Source: Rubrivivax sp.
GTDB taxonomy: Bacteria > Pseudomonadota > Gammaproteobacteria > Burkholderiales > Burkholderiaceae_C
Direction: 5' to 3'
Length of the DNA: 64,000 bases
Assembly: GCA_020248915.1 (NCBI GenBank)
Contig: JADCGP010000022.1
Span: 1-64,000 of the forward strand
Positions 1-7,973 of the stretch are shown piece after piece. Position 1 is the first letter of the stretch; the number at the start of each line of letters is the position of its first letter. A program made the translations under genes and the position numbers. The notes beneath the pieces were generated by a model. That model was not told the origin of the DNA, ran no database searches, and saw only the letters and a program-made list of their open reading frames with translations.

Positions 1-127
1 CAGGGCCGCTGCGGAGCAGTTCAAGGACCTGGACCGATGGGGCCACCTGTTGCGCTACATCAGTGACCGGATCGCGCCGGTCATCGGCCCGCCAAAGCCC
101 CCGGCAGCGCTGCCGGCGACGGGGTAA
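1..127 (+). CDS. 3' end of an unrecognised gene
   Basis: An open frame enters from the left edge and stops at the TAA at 125-127. The last 41 codons read through residues such as FKDLDRWGHLLRYISDR and end in a Pro/Ala-rich tail. I do not recognise the family from this fragment, and no start is inside the window. The following AraC-type gene lies about 105 bases downstream on the same strand. Confidence 0.45.
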   Translation, partial: RAAAEQFKDLDRWGHLLRYISDRIAPVIGPPKPPAALPATG

Positions 128-133
128 CTGCCG

Positions 134-141
134 GATTTAGG
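134..141 (+). promoter_or_regulatory. GATTTAGG motif, copy 1
   Basis: GATTTAGG lies in the gap upstream of the AraC-type gene at 233. The same AT-rich 8-mer occurs at 6796-6803 and, on the other strand, at 7893-7900, on either side of a second AraC gene. In such GC-rich DNA it stands out. A role as a regulator half-site is inferred only. Confidence 0.25.
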
Positions 142-232
142 ATCAGTGTGACCGGGCCTGGCCAGGCCGTCAGCCGGCAGATCGGCTCACAATGACGGTT
201 TTCGAACTTCGTTCACCCGAAACGGGCGCATC

Positions 233-1105
233 GTGAAGATCGAGCGCGAGGTCGTGCGGCACCCCGATGCCTCGATGCGCTGCCTGCAGCTGCGCCTCGC
301 GGCGTTCCGCGGCGGGCTGCACCGGCACGCGCACGCCGAGCTGACCTGGATCGAGCGCGGCCGCGGCCTGCGCTGGGTGGGCGACAGCGTGGAGCCCTTC
401 GGCGACGGCGACCTCGTCCTGCTCGGCGCCGAGGTCGCGCACGTGTGGCTCACGCCCGAGGGCGGCGCGCCGCGGTCCTGCGCGGCCACCGTGCTGCAGT
501 TCCCGGAGGACTGGGCCGCGTCCACCGGCCTGCCCGAGCTGCGCGGGCTGGCCGGCCTGATGGCGCGGGCGGCCCACGGCCTGGCGGTCGAGGGCGCCGC
601 GCGGCGCGAGGTGCAGGGCCTGATGGCGCGCATTGCCGCTGCCGACGCCCCGCGGCGCGCGGCGGGGCTGATCGAGCTGCTGGCGGTGCTGGCCGACGCC
701 GCCCGGCGCCGGCTGCCGGGGCTGCGGCCGCTCTCGGCACACGCGCCGGTGCCGGGCCCGGAGGCGGCCGGCCGGGTGCTGCGCCGGCAACGCACCGAGC
801 GGCTGCTGCGCTGGATCCAGGACCGGCTTGCCGAGGAACTGCGCGTGGCCGACGCGTCCGCGATCGCGGGGGTCTCGCCGGCCGCGTTCGCGCGCTTCTT
901 CCGGCGCGAGGTGGGCAAGGGCTTCGTCGAGTTCGTCAACGACGCGCGCTGCAGCTGGGCCGCGCTGCGCCTTGTGCAGGGCAGCGAGCCGGTTGCCGAC
1001 ATCGCGCACGGCTGCGGCTTCCCGACGCTGTCGAACTTCGGCGAGCAGTTCCGGCGCCGCCACGGCGTGGCGCCGCGCGCTTACCGTCGTCAGGCGCTGC
1101 GCTGA
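233..1105 (+). CDS. AraC-family transcriptional regulator
   Basis: This 290-residue protein has an N-terminal cupin-like effector half (HRHAHAELTWIERG, residues about 30-45) and a C-terminal AraC double helix-turn-helix (about 190-285). The second helix-turn-helix carries the usual VADIAHGCGFPTLSNFGEQFRR and GVAPRAYRR pattern. The start is a GTG, because no in-frame ATG lies closer to the cupin. It converges on the peptidase operon that ends at 1136, so it may control that locus, but a second AraC gene at 6816 is the better placed candidate. Its inducer cannot be read from sequence. Confidence 0.88.
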   Translation: MKIEREVVRHPDASMRCLQLRLAAFRGGLHRHAHAELTWIERGRGLRWVGDSVEPFGDGDLVLLGAEVAHVWLTPEGGAPRSCAATVLQFPEDWAASTGLPELRGLAGLMARAAHGLAVEGAARREVQGLMARIAAADAPRRAAGLIELLAVLADAARRRLPGLRPLSAHAPVPGPEAAGRVLRRQRTERLLRWIQDRLAEELRVADASAIAGVSPAAFARFFRREVGKGFVEFVNDARCSWAALRLVQGSEPVADIAHGCGFPTLSNFGEQFRRRHGVAPRAYRRQALR

Positions 1106-1135
1106 GCTGGGTCGCTTGGGCTCCGCCGAGCCTCG

Positions 1136-3256
1136 TCACTGCAGGCCGAAGCGGCGCATCAGCGCTGCCGGGTCCGGATCGCGCCCGAGCAGCCCGCGGA
1201 ACGCGGCGTCCGCCGGCACCGAGTGGCCGGCCGACAGGATTGCCTCGCGCCAGGCGCGGGCGAAGCGCTCGTCGTACAGGCCGCCCGGGGCGGCGGCGAA
1301 AGCCTCGGCCACGTCGGCGGCCATCAGGTCCGACCACAGGTAGCCGTACAGGCCGGCATCGTAGCCCCCGGCGAAGCAGTGCACGCTGTGGGCCACGTGG
1401 AGCACGAGGTCCCAGCACGCGGGCATGCCCAGTCGCTCGAGGACCTGCCGCTCGACCGCGACGGCGTCGATCGCGCGCCCGCTGCCGTCGGCCCGCAGGT
1501 GCAGCTCGAGGTCGACGATGGCCGCGCCGAGGTAGTCGAGCTGCACGCTGAAGATGCGATCGGCCCGCAGGCTCGCCTCGAGCCGGTCGATCAGGGCCTC
1601 GGGCATCGGCTCGCCCGTCTCGTGGTGGCGCGCGAAGCGGCGCAGCAGCTCGCGGTCGCGCAGCCAGTACTCGTTGAGCAGCGAGGGCAATTCGACCAGG
1701 TCCCAGGCGACCTGCAGGCTGCCGAGCGACGGATAGCGTGCGCCGTCCAGCAGCATGTGCAGCGCGTGCCCGAACTCGTGGAACAGCACGTTGGCGTATT
1801 CCCAGGGCAGCAGGGCGGGCCGGCCCTCGGCCGGCGGCGGCACGCCGGAGACGATGCTCGAGACCGGCAGCACGCGACCCTCGAAGCTCTCGGCCGCGCG
1901 CAGGCGGTGCTGGTGCGAGCCGTGCATCTTGCCCGGGCGCTGGAACAGGTCGAGGTAGAGCACGCCGATCGGCGCGCCGTCGCGGCGGACCTCGAACACG
2001 CGCACGGCCGGGTGCAGCACCGGCACGCCCTGGAGCGCGGCGAACTCCAGCCCGTGCACGCGGCCGGCGGCCCAGAACATCGCCTCGAGCATGCGCTCGA
2101 GCGACAGGTACTGCATGACTTGCCCGGAGTCGATGTCGAAGCGCTGGCGCCGCAGCCTCTCGGCCAGGTGGAGGCGGTCCCAGGGGGCGAGCGCGTGCCG
2201 CGGCCGGCCGGCGACATCGGCCTCGGCATCGGCCAGGGCCTGGTAGTCGGCGACCTGCCGCTGGGTGGCCGCCAGCACGCTGGCCCAGGTGCGGTGCAGC
2301 GTGGCGAGCGCGCAGTCGGGATGGCCGGCCATGCGGTCGGCCAGCACCCAGTGCGCGTGGCTCGGTGCGCCCAGCAGCCGCGCACGCTCGCCGCGCAACT
2401 GCAGGATCTCGGCAACGAGCGGCCGGTTGTCGTGCGGGCCCGGGTTGGCGCCGCGGCCGTTCCACAGCCGCCAGACGGCCTCGCGGCCCTCGCGCCGGTT
2501 GGCGTGCTGCAGGAAGGGCCAGACGGCAGGCCGCTGGTTCGGGATCGCCCAGGCGCCGGCGCGGCCGCGCGCGCGGGCCGCCTCGGCTGCGGCCTGGCGC
2601 TGCGCGGGCGGCAGCCCGTCGAGCTCGGCTTCCTCGGTGAACCAGGTCACCTGCCCGGACTGCTCGGCCAGCAGGTTCTGGTCGAAGCGCGACCGCAGCA
2701 CCGCCAGGCGTGCGTCGATGGCCCGCAGCCGCGCCTGCGCCGCGTCGTCCAGTGCCGCCCCGGCACGCAGCAGGCGGCGGTGCAGCACCTCCACCAGCCG
2801 ACGCTGCTGCGCGTCCAGCCCGGCCGCGTGGCGCGCGCGCCAGACCGCGTCGACGCGGGCGAAGAGGGCGCGGTCGTGCGCGATCTCCAGCTCCAGCGCG
2901 GGCACCAGCGGCGCGAGGCGCTGCGCCACGCCCGGCATGTCGCCGACGCTGGCGGTGCTGGCCACCGACATCGCGGCGGCGTGCAGGTCGCGCAACGCGC
3001 GCGCGCCGCTCTCCAGCGCGGCCACCGTGTTGTCGAAGGTGGGCGGCTCGGCGCTGTCGGCCAGCGCGCGCACGGCCCGGCGGCGCGCGGCTACCGCGTG
3101 CGGCAGCGCCTCGGCCAGTGCGGCCGGCGTGGCGCGGTCGAAGGGCGGCAGGCCGCCGCAGGGGCCGGGCCACGGCGCGAGCAGGGCCCGCGCGTCGGGC
3201 GACAGGGCGCCCGGGGCGCCCAGGTCAGCCGGCACGCCGGCGCCGCGGTCGCTCAC
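1136..3256 (-). CDS. M3-family zinc oligopeptidase
   Basis: This is a thimet-oligopeptidase/Dcp-type (MEROPS M3) metallopeptidase of 706 residues, the usual family length. The zinc site HEFGH is at residues 493-497 (bases 1766-1780). A third ligand is likely the Glu in the following ELPSLLNEYW helix. Family members cut short cytosolic peptides, and no signal peptide is visible. The GTG start at 3256 overlaps the TGA of the upstream alpha/beta hydrolase gene by four bases (GTGA), which indicates translational coupling. It is the last gene of a four-gene minus-strand run that also holds an M19 dipeptidase and a DUF885 enzyme. Whether it acts as endo-oligopeptidase or dipeptidyl carboxypeptidase is not decided here. 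Confidence 0.92.
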   Translation of the reverse strand: MSDRGAGVPADLGAPGALSPDARALLAPWPGPCGGLPPFDRATPAALAEALPHAVAARRRAVRALADSAEPPTFDNTVAALESGARALRDLHAAAMSVASTASVGDMPGVAQRLAPLVPALELEIAHDRALFARVDAVWRARHAAGLDAQQRRLVEVLHRRLLRAGAALDDAAQARLRAIDARLAVLRSRFDQNLLAEQSGQVTWFTEEAELDGLPPAQRQAAAEAARARGRAGAWAIPNQRPAVWPFLQHANRREGREAVWRLWNGRGANPGPHDNRPLVAEILQLRGERARLLGAPSHAHWVLADRMAGHPDCALATLHRTWASVLAATQRQVADYQALADAEADVAGRPRHALAPWDRLHLAERLRRQRFDIDSGQVMQYLSLERMLEAMFWAAGRVHGLEFAALQGVPVLHPAVRVFEVRRDGAPIGVLYLDLFQRPGKMHGSHQHRLRAAESFEGRVLPVSSIVSGVPPPAEGRPALLPWEYANVLFHEFGHALHMLLDGARYPSLGSLQVAWDLVELPSLLNEYWLRDRELLRRFARHHETGEPMPEALIDRLEASLRADRIFSVQLDYLGAAIVDLELHLRADGSGRAIDAVAVERQVLERLGMPACWDLVLHVAHSVHCFAGGYDAGLYGYLWSDLMAADVAEAFAAAPGGLYDERFARAWREAILSAGHSVPADAAFRGLLGRDPDPAALMRRFGLQ

Positions 3257-4020
3257 CGCACCACCTCGTCCAGGAAGGCCCGCACCGGCGGCACCGCGAT
3301 CTCGGGCTGCATGCACAGCCCGTGGCCGTGCCCCGGAATCTCGTGCACGCGCCAGCCGAGCGCTTCTAGCGCGCCACGGTTGGCGCGGATGCGCGACGCG
3401 ATCGGCACCGGGATGCCGGCCTCGACGAGGTCGCCGTCGCCGCCGAACACGTTCATCCGCGGGCAGGCGATGCGCGTGACCGCATCGCGTTCGGGCCAGC
3501 CGGCGACGCTCTGTCCGTACTCGATCCACTGCGCATACTGCGCCGGGCTGCGCAGCACCTTCAGCGACGACGGCTCGGGGTTCGGCAGCTTGCGCCGGGC
3601 GGCCTGCAGCAGCTCCTCGTAGGGCCCGCCCAGCGCCGGCCAGCCGCCGACGACGAGCGCGTCGAGCCGGTCGGTCCGCCCGGCCAGCTGCAGCCCGACG
3701 TTGCCGCCCCACGAGTAGCCCCAATAGGCGAAACGGTCGAAGCCGGCCGCGCGTGCGACGCCGAGCAGGTCGGCGCAGGCGCGGTCGGCCGTCAGCGCGG
3801 CCGGGGCGATGTCGCGGCTGCGGCCGATGGCCGGGTAGTCGACGAGCAGCACGCGGTAGCGGTCGGCGAGCCGGTCGAGGTATCCCTGCAGCACCGGTGC
3901 CATCGCGGCGCCGAAGATGTCGGCGAACGAGGCCATCAGCGGCAGCGTCACCACCAGCGGCCGGCCGCCGGGCGGCCCGTGCAGCTCGAAGTGGACGCCA
4001 GTGGCGGGGTCAAGCGGCAT
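3253..4020 (-). CDS. alpha/beta-fold hydrolase
   Basis: This 255-residue alpha/beta hydrolase has its nucleophile elbow in GYSWGG (residues about 104-109). A late GHGHGL region near residue 232 supplies the likely catalytic histidine, and no signal peptide is seen. The ATG at 4020 lies 11 bases inside the end of the DUF885 gene, and its own stop overlaps the M3 peptidase start. It is therefore the third gene of a coupled operon of hydrolytic enzymes. The substrate is unknown. Esterase, amidase or proline-iminopeptidase-like activity are all possible. Confidence 0.88.
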   Translation of the reverse strand: MPLDPATGVHFELHGPPGGRPLVVTLPLMASFADIFGAAMAPVLQGYLDRLADRYRVLLVDYPAIGRSRDIAPAALTADRACADLLGVARAAGFDRFAYWGYSWGGNVGLQLAGRTDRLDALVVGGWPALGGPYEELLQAARRKLPNPEPSSLKVLRSPAQYAQWIEYGQSVAGWPERDAVTRIACPRMNVFGGDGDLVEAGIPVPIASRIRANRGALEALGWRVHEIPGHGHGLCMQPEIAVPPVRAFLDEVVR

Positions 4021-5719
4021 GATGGTCGAGCCAGGTGTCCACGACCTCCTCGAGCACCGGCAGCGTCACTGCGCCTGCCGCCATCAACTGGTCGTGGAAG
4101 GCGCGCAGGTCGAATCGATCGCCCAGCCGCCACTGCGCGCGCTGGCGCAGCTCGCGGAACTTCAGGCCGCCCAGCTGGTAGGCCAGCGCCTGCGCGGGCA
4201 TCGCGATGTAGCGGTCGACCTCGGCCTCGATGGCTTCGCGCGACAGGCTCAGCCGCGCCGCCATGTAGGCCACCGCCTGTTCGCGGCCCCAGCCGAGCAG
4301 GTGGATCCCGGTGTCCACGACCAGCCGGCAGGCGCGCCACATCTCCATGTCCAGCCGGCCGAAGCGCTGGTGCGGCGTCTCGTACAGGCCGAGTTCCTCG
4401 CCCAGGCCCTCGCAGTACATCGCCCAGCCCTCCAGGCAGGCCGTGTAGCGGGTGAAGTTGGCGCGACGGAACATCGGCAGCGTGTCCATCTCCTGCAGCA
4501 GCGCGATGTGCATCAGGTGGCCCGGCCAGGCCTCGTGCAGCGCCAGGCACACGTGCAGGTAGCTCGGCACGCGCTCGGGCAGGCCGCTGACCCAGAAGGT
4601 GCCGCCGGCCGACCCGTCGGCCGGATTCGGCTGCGCGTAGGCCAGCGGCAGCCTGGCGGATGCAGCCACCGGGATCGACTGCACGCCGTAGGTGGCGCGC
4701 GGCAGGTGGCGCAGCAGCGACGGGATCCGCGCGTCGATGCGCTTGGCCAGGGCCTGCACCTGCTGCAGGAGCGCGTCGGCCGAGCCCGCGTAGAAGCCGG
4801 GATCCTCGCGCAGGTACTGCCGGTAGCCCGCCACGTCGCCGGCGAACCCGGCCTGCGCGGCCACCTCGTCGATCTCGGCCTCCAGGCGCGCCACCTGCTG
4901 CAGCCCGAGCTCGTGGATCCGCGCCGGCTCGAGCGGCAGCGTGGTGAAGTGGCGCACCCAGAAGGCGTAGAACGCCTCGCCCTGGGGCCCGTCGGTGCAG
5001 GCGATGGTGTCGCGGGCGGCCGGCAGCAGGTCGCGCTCGAAGAACTCCGCGTAGGCGCGCAGCGATGGCAGGACCTCCCGCTCGACGACATCGCCGGCCC
5101 GCGCCGCCTCGGCCCGCAGCGCCGGATGCAGCGAAGCCGGTGCGCGCCGGAACGGCCCCAGCCAGGGCGACTGCGCGGCCGGGCCGGCGAGCGCGCCATG
5201 CAGGTTGCCGAGCGCGGCCTGCACCACCGCGCGCGGATGGCGCACGCCCTGCGCAAGGCCGAGCCGCAGGCAGGCCTCGACGTCACCGAAGTAGGCCGGC
5301 AGCGTCCGCAGCCGCTCCACGTAGCGGTGTGCCGACCCGGCATCCGTGACCTGGCTCGTGTTGGCGAAGTAGACCGTGTTGAACTCCGGCCCTGCCGGGA
5401 GCAGCCACGGCCGCAGGTGCGAGCCCACCGCGTGGGTGTCGCGCAGGTCGGACAGCTCGCGCCGCAGCAGCCGGTGCGTGATCCGGTCCTGCGTGGGCAG
5501 CGCCAGGGGGTCGATCGCGTCCAGCTCCGACAGCATCGCCGTGGCCCGCGAGGCGCGGCGGGCGAAGTCCGCGGGGGCCTCGCGGAACAGCGTCGGGTCG
5601 TCGCCGGGCTGGCCGGCCAGCAGGGCACCGAGCGGGAACTCGTCTCGCTGGAACTCCCAGTAGCGCCCGGCCAGCGCCTGCAGCCGCGTGGCCCCGGCCC
5701 CGGGCGCGGCCTCAGGCAC
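4010..5719 (-). CDS. DUF885-family metallohydrolase
   Basis: This 569-residue protein belongs to the DUF885 family, whose members look like zinc carboxypeptidases/peptidases. The diagnostic HEAWPGH motif begins at residue 395 (bases 4517-4537), and an EGWAMYCEGLGEELG segment about 50 residues later supplies the conserved acidic residues. The C-terminal half ends with the typical KFRELRQRAQ stretch. I chose the GTG at 5719 because the homologous region begins there. It overlaps the TGA of the dipeptidase gene by eight bases. No signal peptide is visible, so a cytosolic role in breaking a peptide or amide substrate is inferred from context. Confidence 0.88.
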   Translation of the reverse strand: MPEAAPGAGATRLQALAGRYWEFQRDEFPLGALLAGQPGDDPTLFREAPADFARRASRATAMLSELDAIDPLALPTQDRITHRLLRRELSDLRDTHAVGSHLRPWLLPAGPEFNTVYFANTSQVTDAGSAHRYVERLRTLPAYFGDVEACLRLGLAQGVRHPRAVVQAALGNLHGALAGPAAQSPWLGPFRRAPASLHPALRAEAARAGDVVEREVLPSLRAYAEFFERDLLPAARDTIACTDGPQGEAFYAFWVRHFTTLPLEPARIHELGLQQVARLEAEIDEVAAQAGFAGDVAGYRQYLREDPGFYAGSADALLQQVQALAKRIDARIPSLLRHLPRATYGVQSIPVAASARLPLAYAQPNPADGSAGGTFWVSGLPERVPSYLHVCLALHEAWPGHLMHIALLQEMDTLPMFRRANFTRYTACLEGWAMYCEGLGEELGLYETPHQRFGRLDMEMWRACRLVVDTGIHLLGWGREQAVAYMAARLSLSREAIEAEVDRYIAMPAQALAYQLGGLKFRELRQRAQWRLGDRFDLRAFHDQLMAAGAVTLPVLEEVVDTWLDHHAA

Positions 5720-6725
5720 GGACGGGCGCCTTCCAGACCGTGCGCGCCAGGCGCAGCAGGTTGCCCCCCAGCAGCGCGGCCAGGTCGTCGTCGCGGTAGC
5801 CCCAACCCTGCAGCGTCTGCACGATCTCCTCCAGCTGCTCGGGCGCGACGAAGCGCGCGCCCAGCTCGTAGCCGAGCCCCGGCGGGAAGGTCGAGCGCAT
5901 CCGCTGCATGTGCGCCTCGAGCTCGCCGATGTCGAACACGTAGTCGAGCGCGATCGACACGTGCGCGGGGCCCACCAGCTGCACGACATGGTCGACGTGC
6001 CGTGCGTAGGTGAGGCTCGAGATGTCGTTGCGGCCGAGGAAGATGCCCACGCCGTTGATGCCCACCACGCCGCCGGTGGCGGCGCAGGCGCGGATCAGGT
6101 CGTCGGGGATGTTGCGCGGGTGCGGGTGCAGCGCCGCGCAGTTGCTGTGCGAGAAGATCACCGGGCGCGAGGCGGCCTCGAGGACGTCGCGTGCGGTGCG
6201 GTGCCCGGTGTGGCTCACGCACACCTGCATGCCCACGCGCTCCATCTCGGCCAGCACCGCGCGGCCGAAGTCGGTCAGGCCTCCGTCCTCGGCCTGGCAG
6301 CCGCCGCCCACGCGGTTGGGCACGTTGTAGGCCATCAGCATCCAGCGCACGCCGAGGTCGTAGTACAGCTGGATCAGGCTGACCTGGTCTCCGATGGCGT
6401 TGGCGCCCTCGATGTCGAAACCCACCGCCAGCCGGCCGCTCGCGCGCGCCCGCTCGACGTCGCCGGCCTCCTGCAGCAGCAGGTACTCCGCCGGCCGGGC
6501 CAGCAGCCAGTGCCGCAGCGCCGCGAGCATGCGAAGGTGCTCCTCGGGGCCCTGCTCGCCGAAGCCTACGTTGAGCGTGACGGCGTCGAACCCCGCGGCC
6601 TTGTGTCGCGCCAGCTGCGGCAGGAACGACGCGTCGCCAGGGCGCAGCGGCATGCAGGCGTGGTGGTCCCACGCCGCGACGGCGTCGATCAGGCGGCGGG
6701 CAGGCGTGGGCTCGGCGGCGGGCAT
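5712..6725 (-). CDS. membrane dipeptidase (peptidase M19)
   Basis: This 337-residue protein is of the renal dipeptidase M19 fold, a binuclear zinc TIM-barrel hydrolase. It shows the N-terminal DHH pair (WDHHACMP, residues about 19-26), VGFDIEGAN, the CVSHTGHR and VIFSHSNCAALHPHPRN metal and substrate segments, and a C-terminal GGNLLRLA. Bacterial M19 enzymes cleave dipeptides, often with a D-residue at the C-terminal side. This is the first gene of the minus-strand operon. Its ATG at 6725 faces the AraC gene at 6816 across a 90-base divergent promoter region that contains the AAGATTTAGG motif. Confidence 0.92.
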   Translation of the reverse strand: MPAAEPTPARRLIDAVAAWDHHACMPLRPGDASFLPQLARHKAAGFDAVTLNVGFGEQGPEEHLRMLAALRHWLLARPAEYLLLQEAGDVERARASGRLAVGFDIEGANAIGDQVSLIQLYYDLGVRWMLMAYNVPNRVGGGCQAEDGGLTDFGRAVLAEMERVGMQVCVSHTGHRTARDVLEAASRPVIFSHSNCAALHPHPRNIPDDLIRACAATGGVVGINGVGIFLGRNDISSLTYARHVDHVVQLVGPAHVSIALDYVFDIGELEAHMQRMRSTFPPGLGYELGARFVAPEQLEEIVQTLQGWGYRDDDLAALLGGNLLRLARTVWKAPVRA

Positions 6726-6793
6726 GGGGCTCGGCTCGGGACAGGCAAGACCTTACGCCGGGAGGCGCGCCCCCGGGTTAGGCTCGGGCAATC

Positions 6794-6803
6794 AAGATTT
6801 AGG
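6794..6803 (+). promoter_or_regulatory. AAGATTTAGG motif, copy 2 (divergent promoter)
   Basis: AAGATTTAGG lies in the 90-base gap between the dipeptidase operon and the AraC gene. It partly overlaps that gene's ribosome site (AGGAG, 6801-6805, ten bases before the ATG). The exact 10-mer recurs inverted at 7893-7902 before the TonB receptor gene. A half-site for the neighbouring AraC protein is inferred. Confidence 0.35.
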
Positions 6804-6815
6804 AGAGCCGACCGC

Positions 6816-7865
6816 ATGCGTGCCCGCAGCGCGCCGCCGGGTGACCTGCCCTCGGCGCTCGACTTCGACCGCGAGTGGCACCGTGCCGCCGAGGAGGACG
6901 GCACCTCGCAGCGCATCTCGCGCAACGTGGTGCGGACGATCTACGCGCCACCGCACGGCAGCGGCATGACCGACACCGTCCGCCTGGGCCCCGACGCGCT
7001 GGTCAACGTGATCAACTGTGTCGTGCCGCGCACCGCCCACTGGGTCTATGCCGACCAGGAGCCGCTGATCACGCTGCGGGCATCTCTTGCCTGCGACGTC
7101 GAGTTCCGCTACGGCGACGGGCCGCCGCTGGTCTTCGACCGGCCGGAGCTGACGCTCACCTGCATCCCGCCGGGACTGCCGATGAGCGCCCACATCGCCG
7201 CGGGAGCCCGGCAGCAGGGCATCGTGGCGGTGTTCCGGGCGCGAAGCTTCGCCGCGCGTTTCGGCCTGCTGCCCGACGACCTGCCGCCGGAGCTGCGCTC
7301 GGCCATCGAGGACCGGGCCCGCATGGGCCGCGTCGCCTCGTTCCCGATCGACCATCGGATCGCGGCGCTGGTGGCCGACACGCTGGACAGCCGGCTGCAC
7401 GGCGAGCTGCGCACCGTGCAGCTCGCCGGCCGGCTGGCCGAGCTGGTGGCCTACGCGCTGGAGGCGATGCTGCACCAGCACGGCGTGCGCAGCGCCGCGC
7501 TGCCGCGCCGGCGCGACCTCGACCTGGCGCGCGCGGCGCGCGACCGCCTCGATCGCGACTACCGGCGGCCGCCGAACTTCGCCGCGCTGGCACGCGAGAT
7601 CGGCACCAGCCAGAACAAGCTGAAGGTGGTGTTCAAGCAGGCCTTCGGCCTGACGATGGCCGATTACTGCCTGGAGCGGCGCGTGCGCGAGGCGCAGCAG
7701 CTGCTGATGGAGGCCACGCTGACCATCGCGCAGGTGGCCGAGCGCGTGGGCTACGAGCACCAGAGCAGCTTCGCGGCGGCCTTCAGCGGCCACGTCGGCA
7801 TGTCGCCGCGCGAGTACCGCCGGCATCGCGCGCCCTTCAGCCTCGACCTGCCGCCGCCACGCTAG
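6816..7865 (+). CDS. AraC-family transcriptional regulator (AraC-binding-like N-terminal domain)
   Basis: This 349-residue regulator has an N-terminal effector domain of about 220 residues and a C-terminal AraC domain (about 240-335). The first helix-turn-helix contains NFAALAREIGTSQNKLKVVFKQAFG. The second contains LTIAQVAERVGYEHQSSFAAAFSGHVGMSPREYRR. The architecture resembles PchR-type regulators, which often govern TonB-dependent uptake genes, although the ligand cannot be read. AGGAG at 6801-6805 supports the ATG at 6816. The gene stands between the divergent dipeptidase operon and the co-directional TonB receptor operon, so it is the likely local regulator of both. Confidence 0.9.
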   Translation: MRARSAPPGDLPSALDFDREWHRAAEEDGTSQRISRNVVRTIYAPPHGSGMTDTVRLGPDALVNVINCVVPRTAHWVYADQEPLITLRASLACDVEFRYGDGPPLVFDRPELTLTCIPPGLPMSAHIAAGARQQGIVAVFRARSFAARFGLLPDDLPPELRSAIEDRARMGRVASFPIDHRIAALVADTLDSRLHGELRTVQLAGRLAELVAYALEAMLHQHGVRSAALPRRRDLDLARAARDRLDRDYRRPPNFAALAREIGTSQNKLKVVFKQAFGLTMADYCLERRVREAQQLLMEATLTIAQVAERVGYEHQSSFAAAFSGHVGMSPREYRRHRAPFSLDLPPPR

Positions 7866-7892
7866 GGGTTCCCCCGAGGGTCGGTCGGCTCG

Positions 7893-7902
7893 CCTAAATC
7901 TT
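7893..7902 (-). promoter_or_regulatory. AAGATTTAGG motif, copy 3 (before TonB receptor)
   Basis: The plus strand reads CCTAAATCTT, the exact reverse complement of the 10-mer at 6794-6803. It lies 28 bases after the AraC stop and about 70 bases before the receptor ATG, where an operator would be expected. Regulation by the AraC protein is inferred from position and repetition. Confidence 0.35.
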
Positions 7903-7973
7903 CGGTGCAAGGCCTCACGCGGCACCCGAGCGCGGCTCCTATCGTGCCCGCACCCCGAACCAGGAGTGCGAGC

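Noticed and set aside
1223..3622. Long plus-strand open frame of about 799 codons opposite the M3 peptidase gene
   Set aside because: It is antisense to a clear HEFGH peptidase, shows His/Arg/Gln-rich composition typical of the complementary frame in GC-rich DNA, and has no domain.
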